A stretch of DNA of 64,000 nucleotides from Limobrevibacterium gyesilva. Lineage in GTDB: Bacteria > Pseudomonadota > Alphaproteobacteria > Acetobacterales > Acetobacteraceae. The notes beneath the pieces are model-generated. The model made no database searches, was not told where the DNA came from, and saw only the letters and a list, made by a program, of their open reading frames with translations. This document shows positions 8,474 through 20,321 of the stretch, piece after piece. The stretch covers positions 1 to 64,000 of the forward strand of contig NZ_JAPDNT010000013.1 in NCBI RefSeq assembly GCF_025989185.1, read 5' to 3'. Made by a program: the position numbers and the translations under genes. How positions within the stretch are numbered: position 1 is the stretch's first letter; every line of letters starts with the position of its first letter.

Positions 8474-9430
8474 ATGCGTCATTTCCTGGACTTCGAAAAG
8501 CCGATCGCCGAACTCGAGGGCAAGGTCGAAGAGCTCCGCAAGATGTCGGAGGCCGACGGCATCAACATCGCCGAGGAGGTGGTCCGCCTGACCGAGAAGG
8601 CGGACCGCCAGCTCCGCTCGACCTATGCCAGGCTGTCGGCATGGCAGAAGACGCAAGTGGCCCGCCATCCCGATCGTCCGAAGGCCAAGGACTACCTGGC
8701 GGGCCTGATCACCGAATACACGCCGCTGGCCGGCGACCGCGCCTTTGCCGACGACGCGGCCGTGGTGGGCGGGCTCGGCCGGTTCCGTGGCCGGTCGGTC
8801 GTGGTGCTGGGCACCGAGAAGGGCTCGGACACCGAAAGCCGGGTCGCCCATAATTTCGGCATGGCCCGCCCGGAGGGCTACCGCAAGGCCCGCCGCCTGA
8901 TCGAGTTGGCTGGCCGGTTCGGCCTTCCGGTGCTGACCTTCGTGGACACGTCCGGCGCGTTCCCGGGCATCGACGCCGAGGCGCGCGGCCAGGCCGAGGC
9001 CATCGCCCGCTCGATCGAGGCGTGCCTGGAGGCGCCGGTGCCGCTGATCGCCACCATTATCGGCGAAGGCGGCTCGGGCGGCGCCATCGCGCTGGCCGCC
9101 GGCGACGCGGTGCTGATGCTGGAGCACGCGGTCTACTCCGTGATTTCGCCCGAGGGCTGCGCCGCCATCCTGTGGAAGGACGCCGCCCAGGCCCCGGCTG
9201 CCGCCGAGGCGCTGAAGCTGACCGCCGAGGACCTCAGGCGCCTGAAGCTGATCGACGCCGTCATCGCCGAGCCGCTGGGCGGCGCGCATCGCGACCCTGC
9301 GGCCGCGGTCGGCGCCGTGGGCGACGCCGTGCAGGCCGCGCTGCAACCGCTCCTGGCGCTGGACGCCGTGACGCTGAAGGCGCGGCGCCGCGACAAATAC
9401 CTGGAGATGGGGCGCGAGGCGCTGAGCTAG
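8474..9430 (+). CDS. accA: Acetyl-CoA carboxylase carboxyltransferase subunit alpha
   Basis: 318 residues, full length for AccA. N-terminal FLDFEKPIAELEGKVEELR and the crotonase-fold core (VDTSGAFPGIDAEARGQAEAIA, IIGEGGSGGAIALAAGD, YSVISPEGCAAILWKD) are diagnostic. With AccD it transfers the carboxyl group from carboxybiotin to acetyl-CoA, giving malonyl-CoA for fatty acid synthesis. It follows xerD by 32 bases and is probably co-transcribed. Confidence 0.97.
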   Translation: MRHFLDFEKPIAELEGKVEELRKMSEADGINIAEEVVRLTEKADRQLRSTYARLSAWQKTQVARHPDRPKAKDYLAGLITEYTPLAGDRAFADDAAVVGGLGRFRGRSVVVLGTEKGSDTESRVAHNFGMARPEGYRKARRLIELAGRFGLPVLTFVDTSGAFPGIDAEARGQAEAIARSIEACLEAPVPLIATIIGEGGSGGAIALAAGDAVLMLEHAVYSVISPEGCAAILWKDAAQAPAAAEALKLTAEDLRRLKLIDAVIAEPLGGAHRDPAAAVGAVGDAVQAALQPLLALDAVTLKARRRDKYLEMGREALS

Positions 9431-9470
9431 TGCCGTCGCGCACCGATCCAGCGCCCCGCGCGGCCTGACG

Positions 9471-9974
9471 ATGCGCGGCATGTCGCTGCTGCTGGGAAGT
9501 TGCGGCGCCGTCGCGGCTTTCCTCGTCTGGCAGCTGATCGTGCCGCTGATTCCGCCCGACGCCGCCGCCTCCAGCATGGCGGTGCGCCTCGGCACCGCCA
9601 CGGCGGCACTGCTGCCCGGCAGCTTCGTCCTGGCAACCATGATCGCGGCGCAGATGGCCGTCCGCTTCGCCGCCGGCGTACTGGACCCGACCGCGGGCCG
9701 GGAGACGCGGTTCCTGCTGGTCAACCAGCGCGTGATCAGCAACACCGTCGAGCAGACCTGCCTCTTCGTCCCGGCTCTGCTGGCCCTCGCCGCCGGCATG
9801 CCGGGCGCGCAGTTGCCGGCGGCGCTGGCGCTCGGCCCGGTCTTCGCGGCCGCCAGGCTGGCGTTCTGGGTGGGATACGTCCTGGCCCCCGTCGCCCGCG
9901 CGCCAGGAATGGCTGCCACCTATGCCGTCAATGCGGCAACGCTGCTCGCCGCCGCGTGGATGTGGCTTAATTAG
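9471..9974 (+). CDS. MAPEG family membrane protein
   Basis: 167 residues with about four hydrophobic helices. The MAPEG signature NTVEQTCLFVPALLALA is present, as is the following AARLAFWVGYVLAP. MAPEG proteins are membrane-associated glutathione- or eicosanoid-related enzymes; bacterial members mostly lack a defined substrate. It sits 40 bases after accA and 44 bases before the MFS exporter, so the three could be co-transcribed. Confidence 0.8.
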   Translation: MRGMSLLLGSCGAVAAFLVWQLIVPLIPPDAAASSMAVRLGTATAALLPGSFVLATMIAAQMAVRFAAGVLDPTAGRETRFLLVNQRVISNTVEQTCLFVPALLALAAGMPGAQLPAALALGPVFAAARLAFWVGYVLAPVARAPGMAATYAVNAATLLAAAWMWLN

Positions 9975-10018
9975 CCCCAGCCGCCCGGGTGGTCCGGAGC
10001 GCGGGGAGCCGAGCCGCG

Positions 10019-11524
10019 ATGCCGTACGCCAACCAGACCACCATCGAGGCCGAGCCGGGCGAGCAGTCGTCGCGCCAGCTGTTCTTCGCCGTCTTCCCTT
10101 CGATCATGCTGCCGATGTTCCTGGCGGCGATCGACCAGACCATCGTCGCCACCGCCCTGCCGGCGATGGCCGGCGCGCTGGGCGACGTGGAGCGGATATC
10201 CTGGGTGGTCGTGTCCTATCTGGTGGCGACGACCATCGCCGCTCCGGTCTATGGCCGCCTCGGCGATATCCTCGGCCGCAGGCGCCTGCTGTTCGTGGCG
10301 CTGGCCATTTTCATTGTCGCCTCGGTGCTGTGCGCCATCGCCTCCAGCATTGCCATGCTGACCTTCGCGCGGGTGCTGCAGGGCCTGGGCGGCGGCGGGC
10401 TCATGACATTGTCCCAGGCGCTGGTGGGCGAGGCGGTGCCGCCCCGCGAGCGCGGCCGCTACCAGGGCTATCTCGCCTCGGTGTTCGTGTGCTCCTCGAC
10501 CTTCGGCCCGGTGGCCGGAGGATGGCTGACCCAGCATTTCGGCTGGGAGTCGGTATTCCTGGTCAACGTGCCGGTCGGGTTCGCGGCGATCGCCATGGCA
10601 TTCCGTCTGCCGCGCCGGACCGCGACCGCCGGGCGGATGCATTTCGACTTCGTCGGCCTGGTGCTGTTCACACTGTTCATCGCCCCGACCCTGCTGGCGC
10701 TGGAGCAGGTGCAGCGCTTCGACCTGCGGGCATTGCCGATGATGCTACTGCTGGTGGCCATTGCCGGCGCCTCGCTGGTGCTGCTGCTGCGCCAGGAGCG
10801 GCGGGTCGCCACCCCGCTGCTGCCGGTCACCCTGCTGCGCCAGTCCACGATCTGGCGCGCCGACGCCATGGCCGCCTGCGTCGGCGCCAGCCTGGTGTCG
10901 ATGATCACCTTCCTGCCAATCTATCTGCAGGTGGTGCGCAGCACCACCCCGGGCGACACCGGCCTGCTGATGCTGCCGCTGACCGCCTTCATCGCCTTCG
11001 GTTCGCTGTTCACCGGACGGATGGTCACGAAAACCGGGCGCACGGCCCTGTTCCCCTCGCTGGGCCTGCCGGTGGTGGCGGCCGCGCTGGTGGTGCTGGC
11101 CCTGTTCGCGCCGCAAATGACGCTATACCAGCTGCCCTGGCTGTTCGCGGTGATCGCGCTGACGAACGGGACGGCGATGCCGGTGGTGCAGACCACCGTG
11201 CAGATGCTGGCCGGGCCGAAGCAGCTCGGCGCCGCGGCGGCCTCCGTCCAGTTCTCGCGCTCGATCGGGGCGGCGGTGGGCACCGCGCTGACCGGCGCCG
11301 TGCTGTTCGCGGTGCTGGCGGCGAACGACCTCGAGACCGCGCGGCTGTTCGGCCATATCGTCGAGGAAGGGCCGAAGGCGCTGGCCGGCATGTCGGCAGA
11401 GCGCATTGCCGTGGTCCAGTCCGAAATCGCCGGCGCCTTCCGCGCGGCATTCCTCACCATCGCCTGCTTCTCCGGCATCGGCGCGCTGCTGGCCTGGAGC
11501 ATGCCTGTCCGGCGGATTACCTGA
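10019..11524 (+). CDS. MFS drug:H+ antiporter, DHA2 (14-helix) family
   Basis: 501 residues from the ATG at 10019, preceded by GGGGAG; a GTG at 9989 would add ten. Motif A of the family (YGRLGDILGRRRLL) and motif C-like QGLGGGGLMTLSQALVGE are present. An early DQTIVATALPAMAGALG helix is characteristic of DHA2 exporters such as EmrB. It probably exports hydrophobic toxic compounds. No TetR/MarR regulator is adjacent. Confidence 0.88.
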   Translation: MPYANQTTIEAEPGEQSSRQLFFAVFPSIMLPMFLAAIDQTIVATALPAMAGALGDVERISWVVVSYLVATTIAAPVYGRLGDILGRRRLLFVALAIFIVASVLCAIASSIAMLTFARVLQGLGGGGLMTLSQALVGEAVPPRERGRYQGYLASVFVCSSTFGPVAGGWLTQHFGWESVFLVNVPVGFAAIAMAFRLPRRTATAGRMHFDFVGLVLFTLFIAPTLLALEQVQRFDLRALPMMLLLVAIAGASLVLLLRQERRVATPLLPVTLLRQSTIWRADAMAACVGASLVSMITFLPIYLQVVRSTTPGDTGLLMLPLTAFIAFGSLFTGRMVTKTGRTALFPSLGLPVVAAALVVLALFAPQMTLYQLPWLFAVIALTNGTAMPVVQTTVQMLAGPKQLGAAAASVQFSRSIGAAVGTALTGAVLFAVLAANDLETARLFGHIVEEGPKALAGMSAERIAVVQSEIAGAFRAAFLTIACFSGIGALLAWSMPVRRIT

Positions 11525-11541
11525 ATTCAGGCAGCCGCGGC

Positions 11542-11648
11542 CTAGAGCCTGATCGGAACCGATAGGCGTTCCGATCAGGCTCTAGGTCTTTGTTTTATCG
11601 CGTGATTCACGCCTCCGTGTGATTCCACCTGGGGCGATCACGCTCTAG
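11542..11648. repeat. Palindromic intergenic repeat bounded by CTAGAGC/GCTCTAG
   Basis: A perfect 18-bp inverted repeat (11542-11559 and 11568-11585, 8-base loop) begins with CTAGAGC. It is followed by a second, imperfect palindrome (around cgtgattcacg, 11600-11610), and the whole unit ends GCTCTAG at 11642-11648. It resembles the ctagagc...gctctag elements common between genes in alphaproteobacteria. Here it separates convergent genes, may terminate the MFS transcript, and supplies the stop codon of the dioxygenase gene. Confidence 0.7.
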
Positions 11649-12763
11649 GCAGAAGCTGTCTCCACCGGCACCCGCGATCCGGTGCCCGGCTGCACCACGC
11701 CGCCACGCAACGCGCCGGGTGCGGCGCTGCCCCACAGCGTCTCGAACCCTTCCGGCAGGCGCCGGCTGTTCGGCACAGCCAGCCACAGCCGCAGCAACAG
11801 CCGTTCCTGGTGCGTGGTGGTGTTGTCTTCGTACGCCGTTCGCCCGTGATAGACGACATGGTTGTTGAGCAACTGGATGTCGCCGGGCACGAACGGCGAA
11901 TGCAGGCAGACTTCCTCGGCAACGGCCGCGAGCATGTCGAGCGCCTCGTTCTGGGCGGCCGTCAGCCGCGGCACCCCGGCCACTTCCTGCGCCTGCTCGA
12001 CATAGGTGCGGGAGTACTGGCTGGTGATCCGGCCGTCGCGCAGGCCGAACACGGGCATGGCGAAGACCTTGTCGGGCGACAGGCCGTCCTCGTCGGCCGG
12101 GCGGGCGCGCCAGTAGTCCTGGCACAGCAGTTCCAGCAGGTCAGGCCGGCGGCGCAGGATCTCGTTGTAGATGGTCACGATGCTCGCGAGCTTGCTGACG
12201 CCACCCGCCTGGGCATTGCTGACGCACATCAGCGCGATGACGTCGCAGCGGTCGGTGTGCCAGCGCAGCGGCCCGGTGGAGCGTGACCGCGCGCGCGAGG
12301 AGGCGACCTTGCCCGCCTCGACCGGGGTGAAGCTCTGCTGCGCCAGCCGCGTCTCGTCGCGCACCTCGCCCATGATCTCGCCGGTTGCGTTCTGGTAGAC
12401 CGCGGTGCCGAGATGCCGGCCGAGGCCCCAGAAGATCGTCCGCAGGTCGTCCTCGCTGTAGCGGTCCACCGGCACGCCGCGCAGGCGGACCATGCCGCGC
12501 CCGTCCTCCAGCTCGGCGGCGATCGCGGCCAGCAGGTCGGCGGTGCTGTGCAGCGGGAAATCCGCGCGGCCGAAGCCGAGCGGGGAAAAGCCCTGCCGCT
12601 TCACATGCGCCAGCGCCGCGTCGATCTCGCGCCGCTGCGCGTCGTCGAGCGTGCGGATCCAGGCGCCGGAGCGGTCGAGCTCGGCGCCGTACCAGGCCGC
12701 GGGCCCGGCCAGCGGCGTCCGTGCGGTGGGGCTGCCTGCGGCTGGCATTGCGGTCGCTGACAT
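11645..12763 (-). CDS. TauD/TfdA family Fe(II)/2-oxoglutarate dioxygenase
   Basis: 372 residues. Start at 12763 has an upstream GGAGG. The iron triad is visible as H-x-D in LRWHTDRCDV and the distal histidine in LLNNHVVYHGRTAY, with the 2-oxoglutarate arginine in ERLLLRLWLAVP. Family members hydroxylate taurine, herbicides, carnitine precursors and others; no specific substrate can be assigned. Its TAG stop lies inside the CTCTAG end of the palindromic repeat, so the C-terminus may have been set by insertion of that element. Confidence 0.85.
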   Translation of the reverse strand: MSATAMPAAGSPTARTPLAGPAAWYGAELDRSGAWIRTLDDAQRREIDAALAHVKRQGFSPLGFGRADFPLHSTADLLAAIAAELEDGRGMVRLRGVPVDRYSEDDLRTIFWGLGRHLGTAVYQNATGEIMGEVRDETRLAQQSFTPVEAGKVASSRARSRSTGPLRWHTDRCDVIALMCVSNAQAGGVSKLASIVTIYNEILRRRPDLLELLCQDYWRARPADEDGLSPDKVFAMPVFGLRDGRITSQYSRTYVEQAQEVAGVPRLTAAQNEALDMLAAVAEEVCLHSPFVPGDIQLLNNHVVYHGRTAYEDNTTTHQERLLLRLWLAVPNSRRLPEGFETLWGSAAPGALRGGVVQPGTGSRVPVETASA

Positions 12764-12887
12764 CGCATCCTCCCAGAGCCGGCCTTGAAACATTGTTGCC
12801 GGGCGCGTGTGTGCGTGCAGGGTCCAGTGGCAGGGCCCGGCTGTCAACCGCCGATCTGCCGCCGCCCGGGGCGGCCGCTTCCGGCCG

Positions 12888-15641
<2,754 letters not shown>

Positions 15642-15882
15642 GGTAAGCCTTCCGGGACAGGCCGCGGCGGCTCCGGCAGGGCAGGTGGCGGCGACCGCCG
15701 CGCGAGCGGCGCCTTCCCTGGAACCCGCGTGGGGCCACTCTGGTCGAAGCCTGTCAGATAGGACCCGGGCCGCCCCGGGTCAACGACGGCTGTGCGGCAA
15801 ACGGCATTGCCGGGATCGGATGGTCGCCTTGTGGGGCAATCCCGCTTCGGCCATGATCCCGCCCCCTTTGGAAGGACCCCAG

Positions 15883-16845
15883 ATGCGGCCGATGCGCCCG
15901 ACTGCCCCTGTTGCAAGCGCCTTCGCGGCGACATTCGTCGCCATGGCGGCCCTCTCCGGCGCCCCGGCACGGGCCCAGGCCCCGGCCCCGGCGCCAGCCG
16001 CAGCACCGGCCCCGGCGCCCGTGCCAGCCGCGGCGGCTCCGGCGCCGGCTCCGGCCGACCCGGTCGTGGCAAAGGTGGGCGACCAGGAAATCCACCTCAG
16101 CGACATCTCCGAGGCGGTGCGGGGCCTGCCCGAGGAATACCGCAGCATGCCGCAGAACATGCTGTTCCCGCTGCTGCTGGACCAGGCGATCGACCGCAAG
16201 GCCGTCGTCGCACTGGCCCGCAAGCAGGGCCTCGACCAGGACCCCGCGGTGCAGCGGCAGATCGTCAACGCCCAGGAGCAGGCGCTGCAGAACGCGCTGA
16301 TCGCCCGCGACGTCGGGCCGATGATCAGCGAGCCGGCCATCCGGGCGCTGTACGACAAGGACGTCGCCGGCAAGGCCGGCGAGGAGGAAGTGCACGCCCG
16401 CCACATCCTGGTGGCCAACGAGGCCGATGCGGTGAAGATCATCGCCGACCTGAAGAAGGGCGGCGACTTCGCGGCCATCGCCAAGGCCCGCAGCACCGAC
16501 CCCGGCGCGGCCCAGGGCGGCGACCTCGGCTTCTTCAAGAAGGGCGACATGCTGCCCGAGTTCGCCACCGCCGCCTTCGCCCTGAAGCCCGGCCAGATCT
16601 CCGACAAGCCGGTGAAGACGCAGTATGGCTGGCACGTCATCAAGGTCGAGGAACGCCGCGCCGCGCCGGCCCCGTCCTTCGAGCAGTCGCATGACGAACT
16701 GCGCCAGAAGCTGATCCAGGAAGGCGTGCAGAAGGTGCTGGCCGAGGCTCGCGCCGGCGTGAAGGTGGAGCGCTTCAACCCCGACGGCACCCCGACCCGT
16801 CCCACCGATGCCGCCGAACCCCCGCCCGCCCCCGCCAAGCCGTGA
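15883..16845 (+). CDS. Exported parvulin-type peptidyl-prolyl isomerase (PpiC/SurA-like)
   Basis: 320 residues from the ATG at 15883, with GGAAGGA upstream. A signal peptide (cleavage near ARAQA) is followed by an Ala/Pro-rich linker (about 33-58). Then come a SurA_N-like helical region and the rotamase domain (HARHILVANEADA ... GGDLGFFKKGDMLPEF ... VKTQYGWHVIKVEE), and a Pro/Ala tail. It is a likely periplasmic chaperone for outer-membrane or secreted proteins. It is divergent from secA and 68 bases upstream of argJ on the same strand. Confidence 0.9.
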   Translation: MRPMRPTAPVASAFAATFVAMAALSGAPARAQAPAPAPAAAPAPAPVPAAAAPAPAPADPVVAKVGDQEIHLSDISEAVRGLPEEYRSMPQNMLFPLLLDQAIDRKAVVALARKQGLDQDPAVQRQIVNAQEQALQNALIARDVGPMISEPAIRALYDKDVAGKAGEEEVHARHILVANEADAVKIIADLKKGGDFAAIAKARSTDPGAAQGGDLGFFKKGDMLPEFATAAFALKPGQISDKPVKTQYGWHVIKVEERRAAPAPSFEQSHDELRQKLIQEGVQKVLAEARAGVKVERFNPDGTPTRPTDAAEPPPAPAKP

Positions 16846-16913
16846 CCGTTCGAGGGCCGGGGTGAAGCCCCTGGCCCTCCGCCTGCCAAGAAACGCCAAC
16901 AAGGACTCGCACC

Positions 16914-18143
16914 ATGGCGCTCGCCGTCTCCCCCCTTGCCGTTCCCCTGCCTGAGCTGCCGCCGATCGCCGGCGTTCGCCTGGGCGCCGCCGAGGCGGGG
17001 ATCCGCTACAAGGGGCGAACCGACGTGGTGATGGTCGAACTGGCGGCGGGCACCACCGTGGCCGGCGTGTTCACCTCCAACAAGTGCCCGGGCGCGCCGG
17101 TGGACTGGTGCCGCGCGGCCCTGCCGTCCGGCAAGGCGCGGGCGCTGGTGGTCAACGCCGGCAACGCCAACGTGTTCACCGGCCGCGCCGGCGCCAACGC
17201 CGCCAAGGCCACCGCGGCCGCCGCATCCGACCTGGTCGGCTGCCCGCAGAAGCAGGTCTATCTGGCCTCGACGGGCGTAATCGGCGAGGTGCTGCCGCAT
17301 GAACGCCTGACCGCCGCGCTGCCCGCCCTGCACGCGCGCCTGTCCGAGGATGCGTGGGAGGACGCCGCCCGCGGCATCATGACCACCGACACCTTCCCGA
17401 AGGCGGCCACCCGCACTGCGCTGATCGGCGACGCGACGGTGCGCATCACCGGCATCGCCAAGGGCAGCGGCATGATCGCCCCGGACATGGCGACGATGCT
17501 GTGCTTCGTGTTCACCGACGCCAAGATCCCCGCCGCGGCGCTGCAGGCGATGCTGCGCAAGGGCACCGACGGCAGCTTCAACTGCACCACCGTGGACAGC
17601 GACACCTCGACCTCCGACACCGTGCTGCTGTTCGCCACCGGCCAGGCGAAGCACCCGCGGGTGCCGGCCGAGGGCGGCCGCATGCTGGCCGACTTCGCCC
17701 GCCAGTTGAACGACCTGCTGCTGGACCTGGCGCTGCAGGTGATCCGCGACGGTGAGGGGGCGCAGAAGCTGGTGCGCATCGACGTCACCGGCGCCGTCTC
17801 CGGCAAGTCGGCCAAGCGGGTGGCCATGGCCATCGCCAATTCCCCGCTGGTCAAGACCGCCATCGCCGGCGAGGACGCCAACTGGGGCCGCATCGTCATG
17901 GCCGTGGGCAAGGCCGGCGAGCCCGCCGACCGCGACAGCATCTCGGTCGGCATCGGCGGCACCTGGATGGCGCGCGACGGCGGCGTGGTGCCCGGCTACG
18001 ACGAGGCGCCGGTGGTGGCGCACATGAAAGGGAGCGAGATCGAAATCGCCGTCGATCTCGGCCTGGGGCGCGGCAAGGCCACCGCGTGGACCTGCGACCT
18101 GACGCACGGCTACATCGACATCAACGGCAGCTACCGAAGCTGA
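16914..18143 (+). CDS. argJ: Bifunctional glutamate N-acetyltransferase / amino-acid N-acetyltransferase
   Basis: 409 residues. The autocleavage site is seen as MIAPDMATMLCFVFTDA, where the Thr of the A-T-M-L motif becomes the N-terminal nucleophile of the beta chain. VNAGNANVFTG and the C-terminal THGYIDINGSYRS are also diagnostic. It transfers acetyl from N-acetylornithine to glutamate in cyclic arginine biosynthesis. An ArgE-type deacetylase is encoded at 29293-30474, which may act on other acyl-amino acids. Confidence 0.97.
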   Translation: MALAVSPLAVPLPELPPIAGVRLGAAEAGIRYKGRTDVVMVELAAGTTVAGVFTSNKCPGAPVDWCRAALPSGKARALVVNAGNANVFTGRAGANAAKATAAAASDLVGCPQKQVYLASTGVIGEVLPHERLTAALPALHARLSEDAWEDAARGIMTTDTFPKAATRTALIGDATVRITGIAKGSGMIAPDMATMLCFVFTDAKIPAAALQAMLRKGTDGSFNCTTVDSDTSTSDTVLLFATGQAKHPRVPAEGGRMLADFARQLNDLLLDLALQVIRDGEGAQKLVRIDVTGAVSGKSAKRVAMAIANSPLVKTAIAGEDANWGRIVMAVGKAGEPADRDSISVGIGGTWMARDGGVVPGYDEAPVVAHMKGSEIEIAVDLGLGRGKATAWTCDLTHGYIDINGSYRS

Positions 18144-18147
18144 CGCT

Positions 18148-18176
18148 GCCCGCTCCGGCCATCCGTCGGAGCGGGC
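18148..18176 (+). terminator. GC-rich hairpin after argJ
   Basis: A perfect 10-bp stem (18148-18157 with 18167-18176) and 9-base loop, five bases after the argJ stop. No T-run follows, so intrinsic termination would be weak. Confidence 0.45.
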
Positions 18177-18326
18177 GATTGAGCCTGTTCGCGCAAAAAG
18201 AGACGATTCGTCTGCTTCCTTAACATTTCCGTGTATGATAGCGGGAGCGCTGGTTGGCGGAACGAAATCGAATCGGGCCCTGGCACTCCGCCGGGACCGC
18301 GGGACCGCCGGGTACCGGAGACCGAG

Positions 18327-19238
18327 ATGAAGGCCCGCCTTCCGCTGCTCGCGCTCGTCGCGGTCACCGCGCTGCCCCAGCCGTCGCAGGCTCTGGTCAT
18401 CAATTTCACTCAGATCGCCGGGGACACGTTGTTGCCGGCGCAGCTCACCGCGTTCGGCACGGCGGCCCAGGCCTGGGAGAACGTGCTGACCGACCCGGTC
18501 ACGGTGAACATCAGCATCGGCTTCCGCGACCTCGGCACCGTGCCCGGCGGCATCATCCTCGGCGGGGCCACGCCGACCGAGGTCTACGCGTCTTACAGCG
18601 CATTCCGCACCCTGATGGCGCTCGACGCCACCAGCGCCGCCGACGCCACCGCCGTCGCCAACCTTCCCGCTTCCGTGCCCGGCGACACCATCCACCTGAC
18701 GTCGGCCAATGCCCGTGCGCTCGGCTTCACCACACCCACGGTGGCCATCGACGCCACTATCGAGTTCACCTCGAACGCCGCCATCACCTACCAGTACAGC
18801 CGCAACCCCGATGGCGGCGTCAACCCGGGCGCGTTCGACTTCCTCGGCGTCGCCGGGCACGAGATCGGCCACGCCCTCGGCTTCATCTCGAATGCCGGGG
18901 CGTTCGTCGAGGACACGACCCTCGACCTGTTCCGCTTCCAGGGCACGACACGCAGCCTGGCGACCGGCCCGGCCTTCTTCTCGATCGACGGCGGCGTCAC
19001 CGACCTCGCCCCCTTTTCGGACGGCATCACCTATCAGACCAGCCATTGGGCCGACGGCACGCCCGCCCTGATGGCCCCGGCGCTGTCGCCCGGCAACGTC
19101 CAGCCCATCACGCCGTTGGACCTCAAGGCGATGGATGTCATCGGCTGGGATATCGCCGCCGTGCCCGAGCCAGCTTCATTCGCGGTCCTGGCCTTCGGCC
19201 TGGGCATCCTGGCGTTCATCCGTCGCCCGCGCGCCTGA
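18327..19238 (+). CDS. Secreted zinc metalloprotease-like protein with PEP-CTERM anchor
   Basis: 303 residues. A signal peptide (MKARLPLLALVAVTALPQPSQA) is followed by a domain with the zincin motif GHEIGHALGFISN (HExxHxxGF). The C-terminus is a PEP-CTERM sorting signal: VPEPASF, a hydrophobic helix, then RRPRA. The layout matches the NF038122-type PEP-CTERM metalloproteases. PEP-CTERM proteins are processed by an exosortase and linked to exopolysaccharide; no exosortase is encoded in this window. The upstream gap 18180-18240 is relatively A/T rich and contains TATGAT (18234-18239) as a possible -10, without a good -35. Confidence 0.85.
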   Translation: MKARLPLLALVAVTALPQPSQALVINFTQIAGDTLLPAQLTAFGTAAQAWENVLTDPVTVNISIGFRDLGTVPGGIILGGATPTEVYASYSAFRTLMALDATSAADATAVANLPASVPGDTIHLTSANARALGFTTPTVAIDATIEFTSNAAITYQYSRNPDGGVNPGAFDFLGVAGHEIGHALGFISNAGAFVEDTTLDLFRFQGTTRSLATGPAFFSIDGGVTDLAPFSDGITYQTSHWADGTPALMAPALSPGNVQPITPLDLKAMDVIGWDIAAVPEPASFAVLAFGLGILAFIRRPRA

Positions 19239-19322
19239 CGCCCCGGCCATCGCGGAACGGCACTTGCGGCCGGGCCGCGGTTTGGGCACTTCCTGCTCTA
19301 TGCATCCACCTGGTCCGGCACG

Positions 19323-20321
19323 ATGACCGACGCGATTCGCGCAACCGCCTTCGAGCCGCTCGCGACCGAGCGGCTGACCCTGCGCCCCTACCGTCCTGAG
19401 GATGCGGCCGATCTGCACCGGCTGATCAACGATTGGGAGGTCTGCCGCACCCTGGCGGCCGTGCCGTTCCCCTACTCCCGCACCCTGGCCGACGAGTGGA
19501 TCGCCTCCACCCGCGCCACATTGGCCGACGGCAGCGCCTTCCACCTAGCCGTCACCGGCCGCGAAGGCGACAACGAGACCATCGTCGGCGGCGTCGGCCT
19601 CCGGCTGAATCGCGACGGGCGCGTGGCCCGGCTGGGCTACTGGGTCGGCCGCCGCTTCTGGGGGCACGGGGTCGCCAGCGAAGCCGCCGGGCGGCTCGCG
19701 CGCTGGGCGCTGGCCAATCTCGCCCTCGATCGGCTGGAAGCCACCGTGGCCACCGACAACCCGGGCTCGATCGCCGTGCTGCGCCGGATCGGCTTCCGCC
19801 ACGTGGGCGAGGGGATGGAAAAATTCGTCGCCCGCGGCGGCGAGCACAAGGTGCTGCGCTTCCTGGCCACCCGCGGCGACCTGTTCGGCTACCCCGACAC
19901 CGAGCCGCAGCCGGACGGCTCCAAGCCGCTGCTGCTGGTCGCCGCCTGCGCCCTGATCGACGCTGACGGCCGCGTGCTGCTGGCCCGCCGGCCGGAAAGC
20001 AAGAAAATGGCCGGCCTGTGGGAGTTCCCGGGCGGCAAGCTGAACCCCGGCGAAACCCCCGAAGCCGCACTGATCCGCGAGCTGAAGGAAGAACTCGGCA
20101 TCGACGTCACCTCCACCTGCCTCGCGCCCTTCGCCTTCGCCTCGCACGCATACGAGCGCTTCCACCTGCTGATGCCGCTGTTCCTGTGCCGGCGCTGGCG
20201 CGGCACCCCGGAATCCCGCGAAGGCCAGGCCCTCGCCTGGGTCCGCCCCGACAAGCTCGCCGACTACCCCATGCCCGAAGCCGACCGCCCCCTGGTCCCC
20301 CTCCTGCGCGACTTCCTCTAG
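19323..20321 (+). CDS. Fusion of GNAT acetyltransferase and Nudix (MutT-like) hydrolase
   Basis: 332 residues. Residues about 8-180 are a RimJ/RimL-type GNAT domain (LTLRPYRPEDA ... YWVGRRFWGHGVASEA ... NPGSIAVLRRIGFRHVGEG). Residues about 200-332 are a Nudix hydrolase with a perfect Nudix box: G-x5-E-x7-REL-KEE-L-GI around 239-262. The MutT-like half probably cleans oxidised nucleotides such as 8-oxo-dGTP; the acetyltransferase target is unknown. The frame is continuous, so this is a true fusion. Its stop codon abuts the nested palindrome. Confidence 0.9.
   Translation: MTDAIRATAFEPLATERLTLRPYRPEDAADLHRLINDWEVCRTLAAVPFPYSRTLADEWIASTRATLADGSAFHLAVTGREGDNETIVGGVGLRLNRDGRVARLGYWVGRRFWGHGVASEAAGRLARWALANLALDRLEATVATDNPGSIAVLRRIGFRHVGEGMEKFVARGGEHKVLRFLATRGDLFGYPDTEPQPDGSKPLLLVAACALIDADGRVLLARRPESKKMAGLWEFPGGKLNPGETPEAALIRELKEELGIDVTSTCLAPFAFASHAYERFHLLMPLFLCRRWRGTPESREGQALAWVRPDKLADYPMPEADRPLVPLLRDFL

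Noticed and set aside
15960-16060. Tandem repeat of Ala/Pro codons in the parvulin gene as a possible minisatellite
   Set aside because: It encodes an ordinary low-complexity linker after the signal peptide, with irregular units.
15780-19046. A 1,088-codon open frame on the minus strand, and similar long frames antisense to real genes elsewhere (for example 132-1514 plus)
   Set aside because: They lie opposite genes with clear family motifs. The GC-rich codon pattern leaves the antisense frame free of stops, and the translations show no domain and biased composition.
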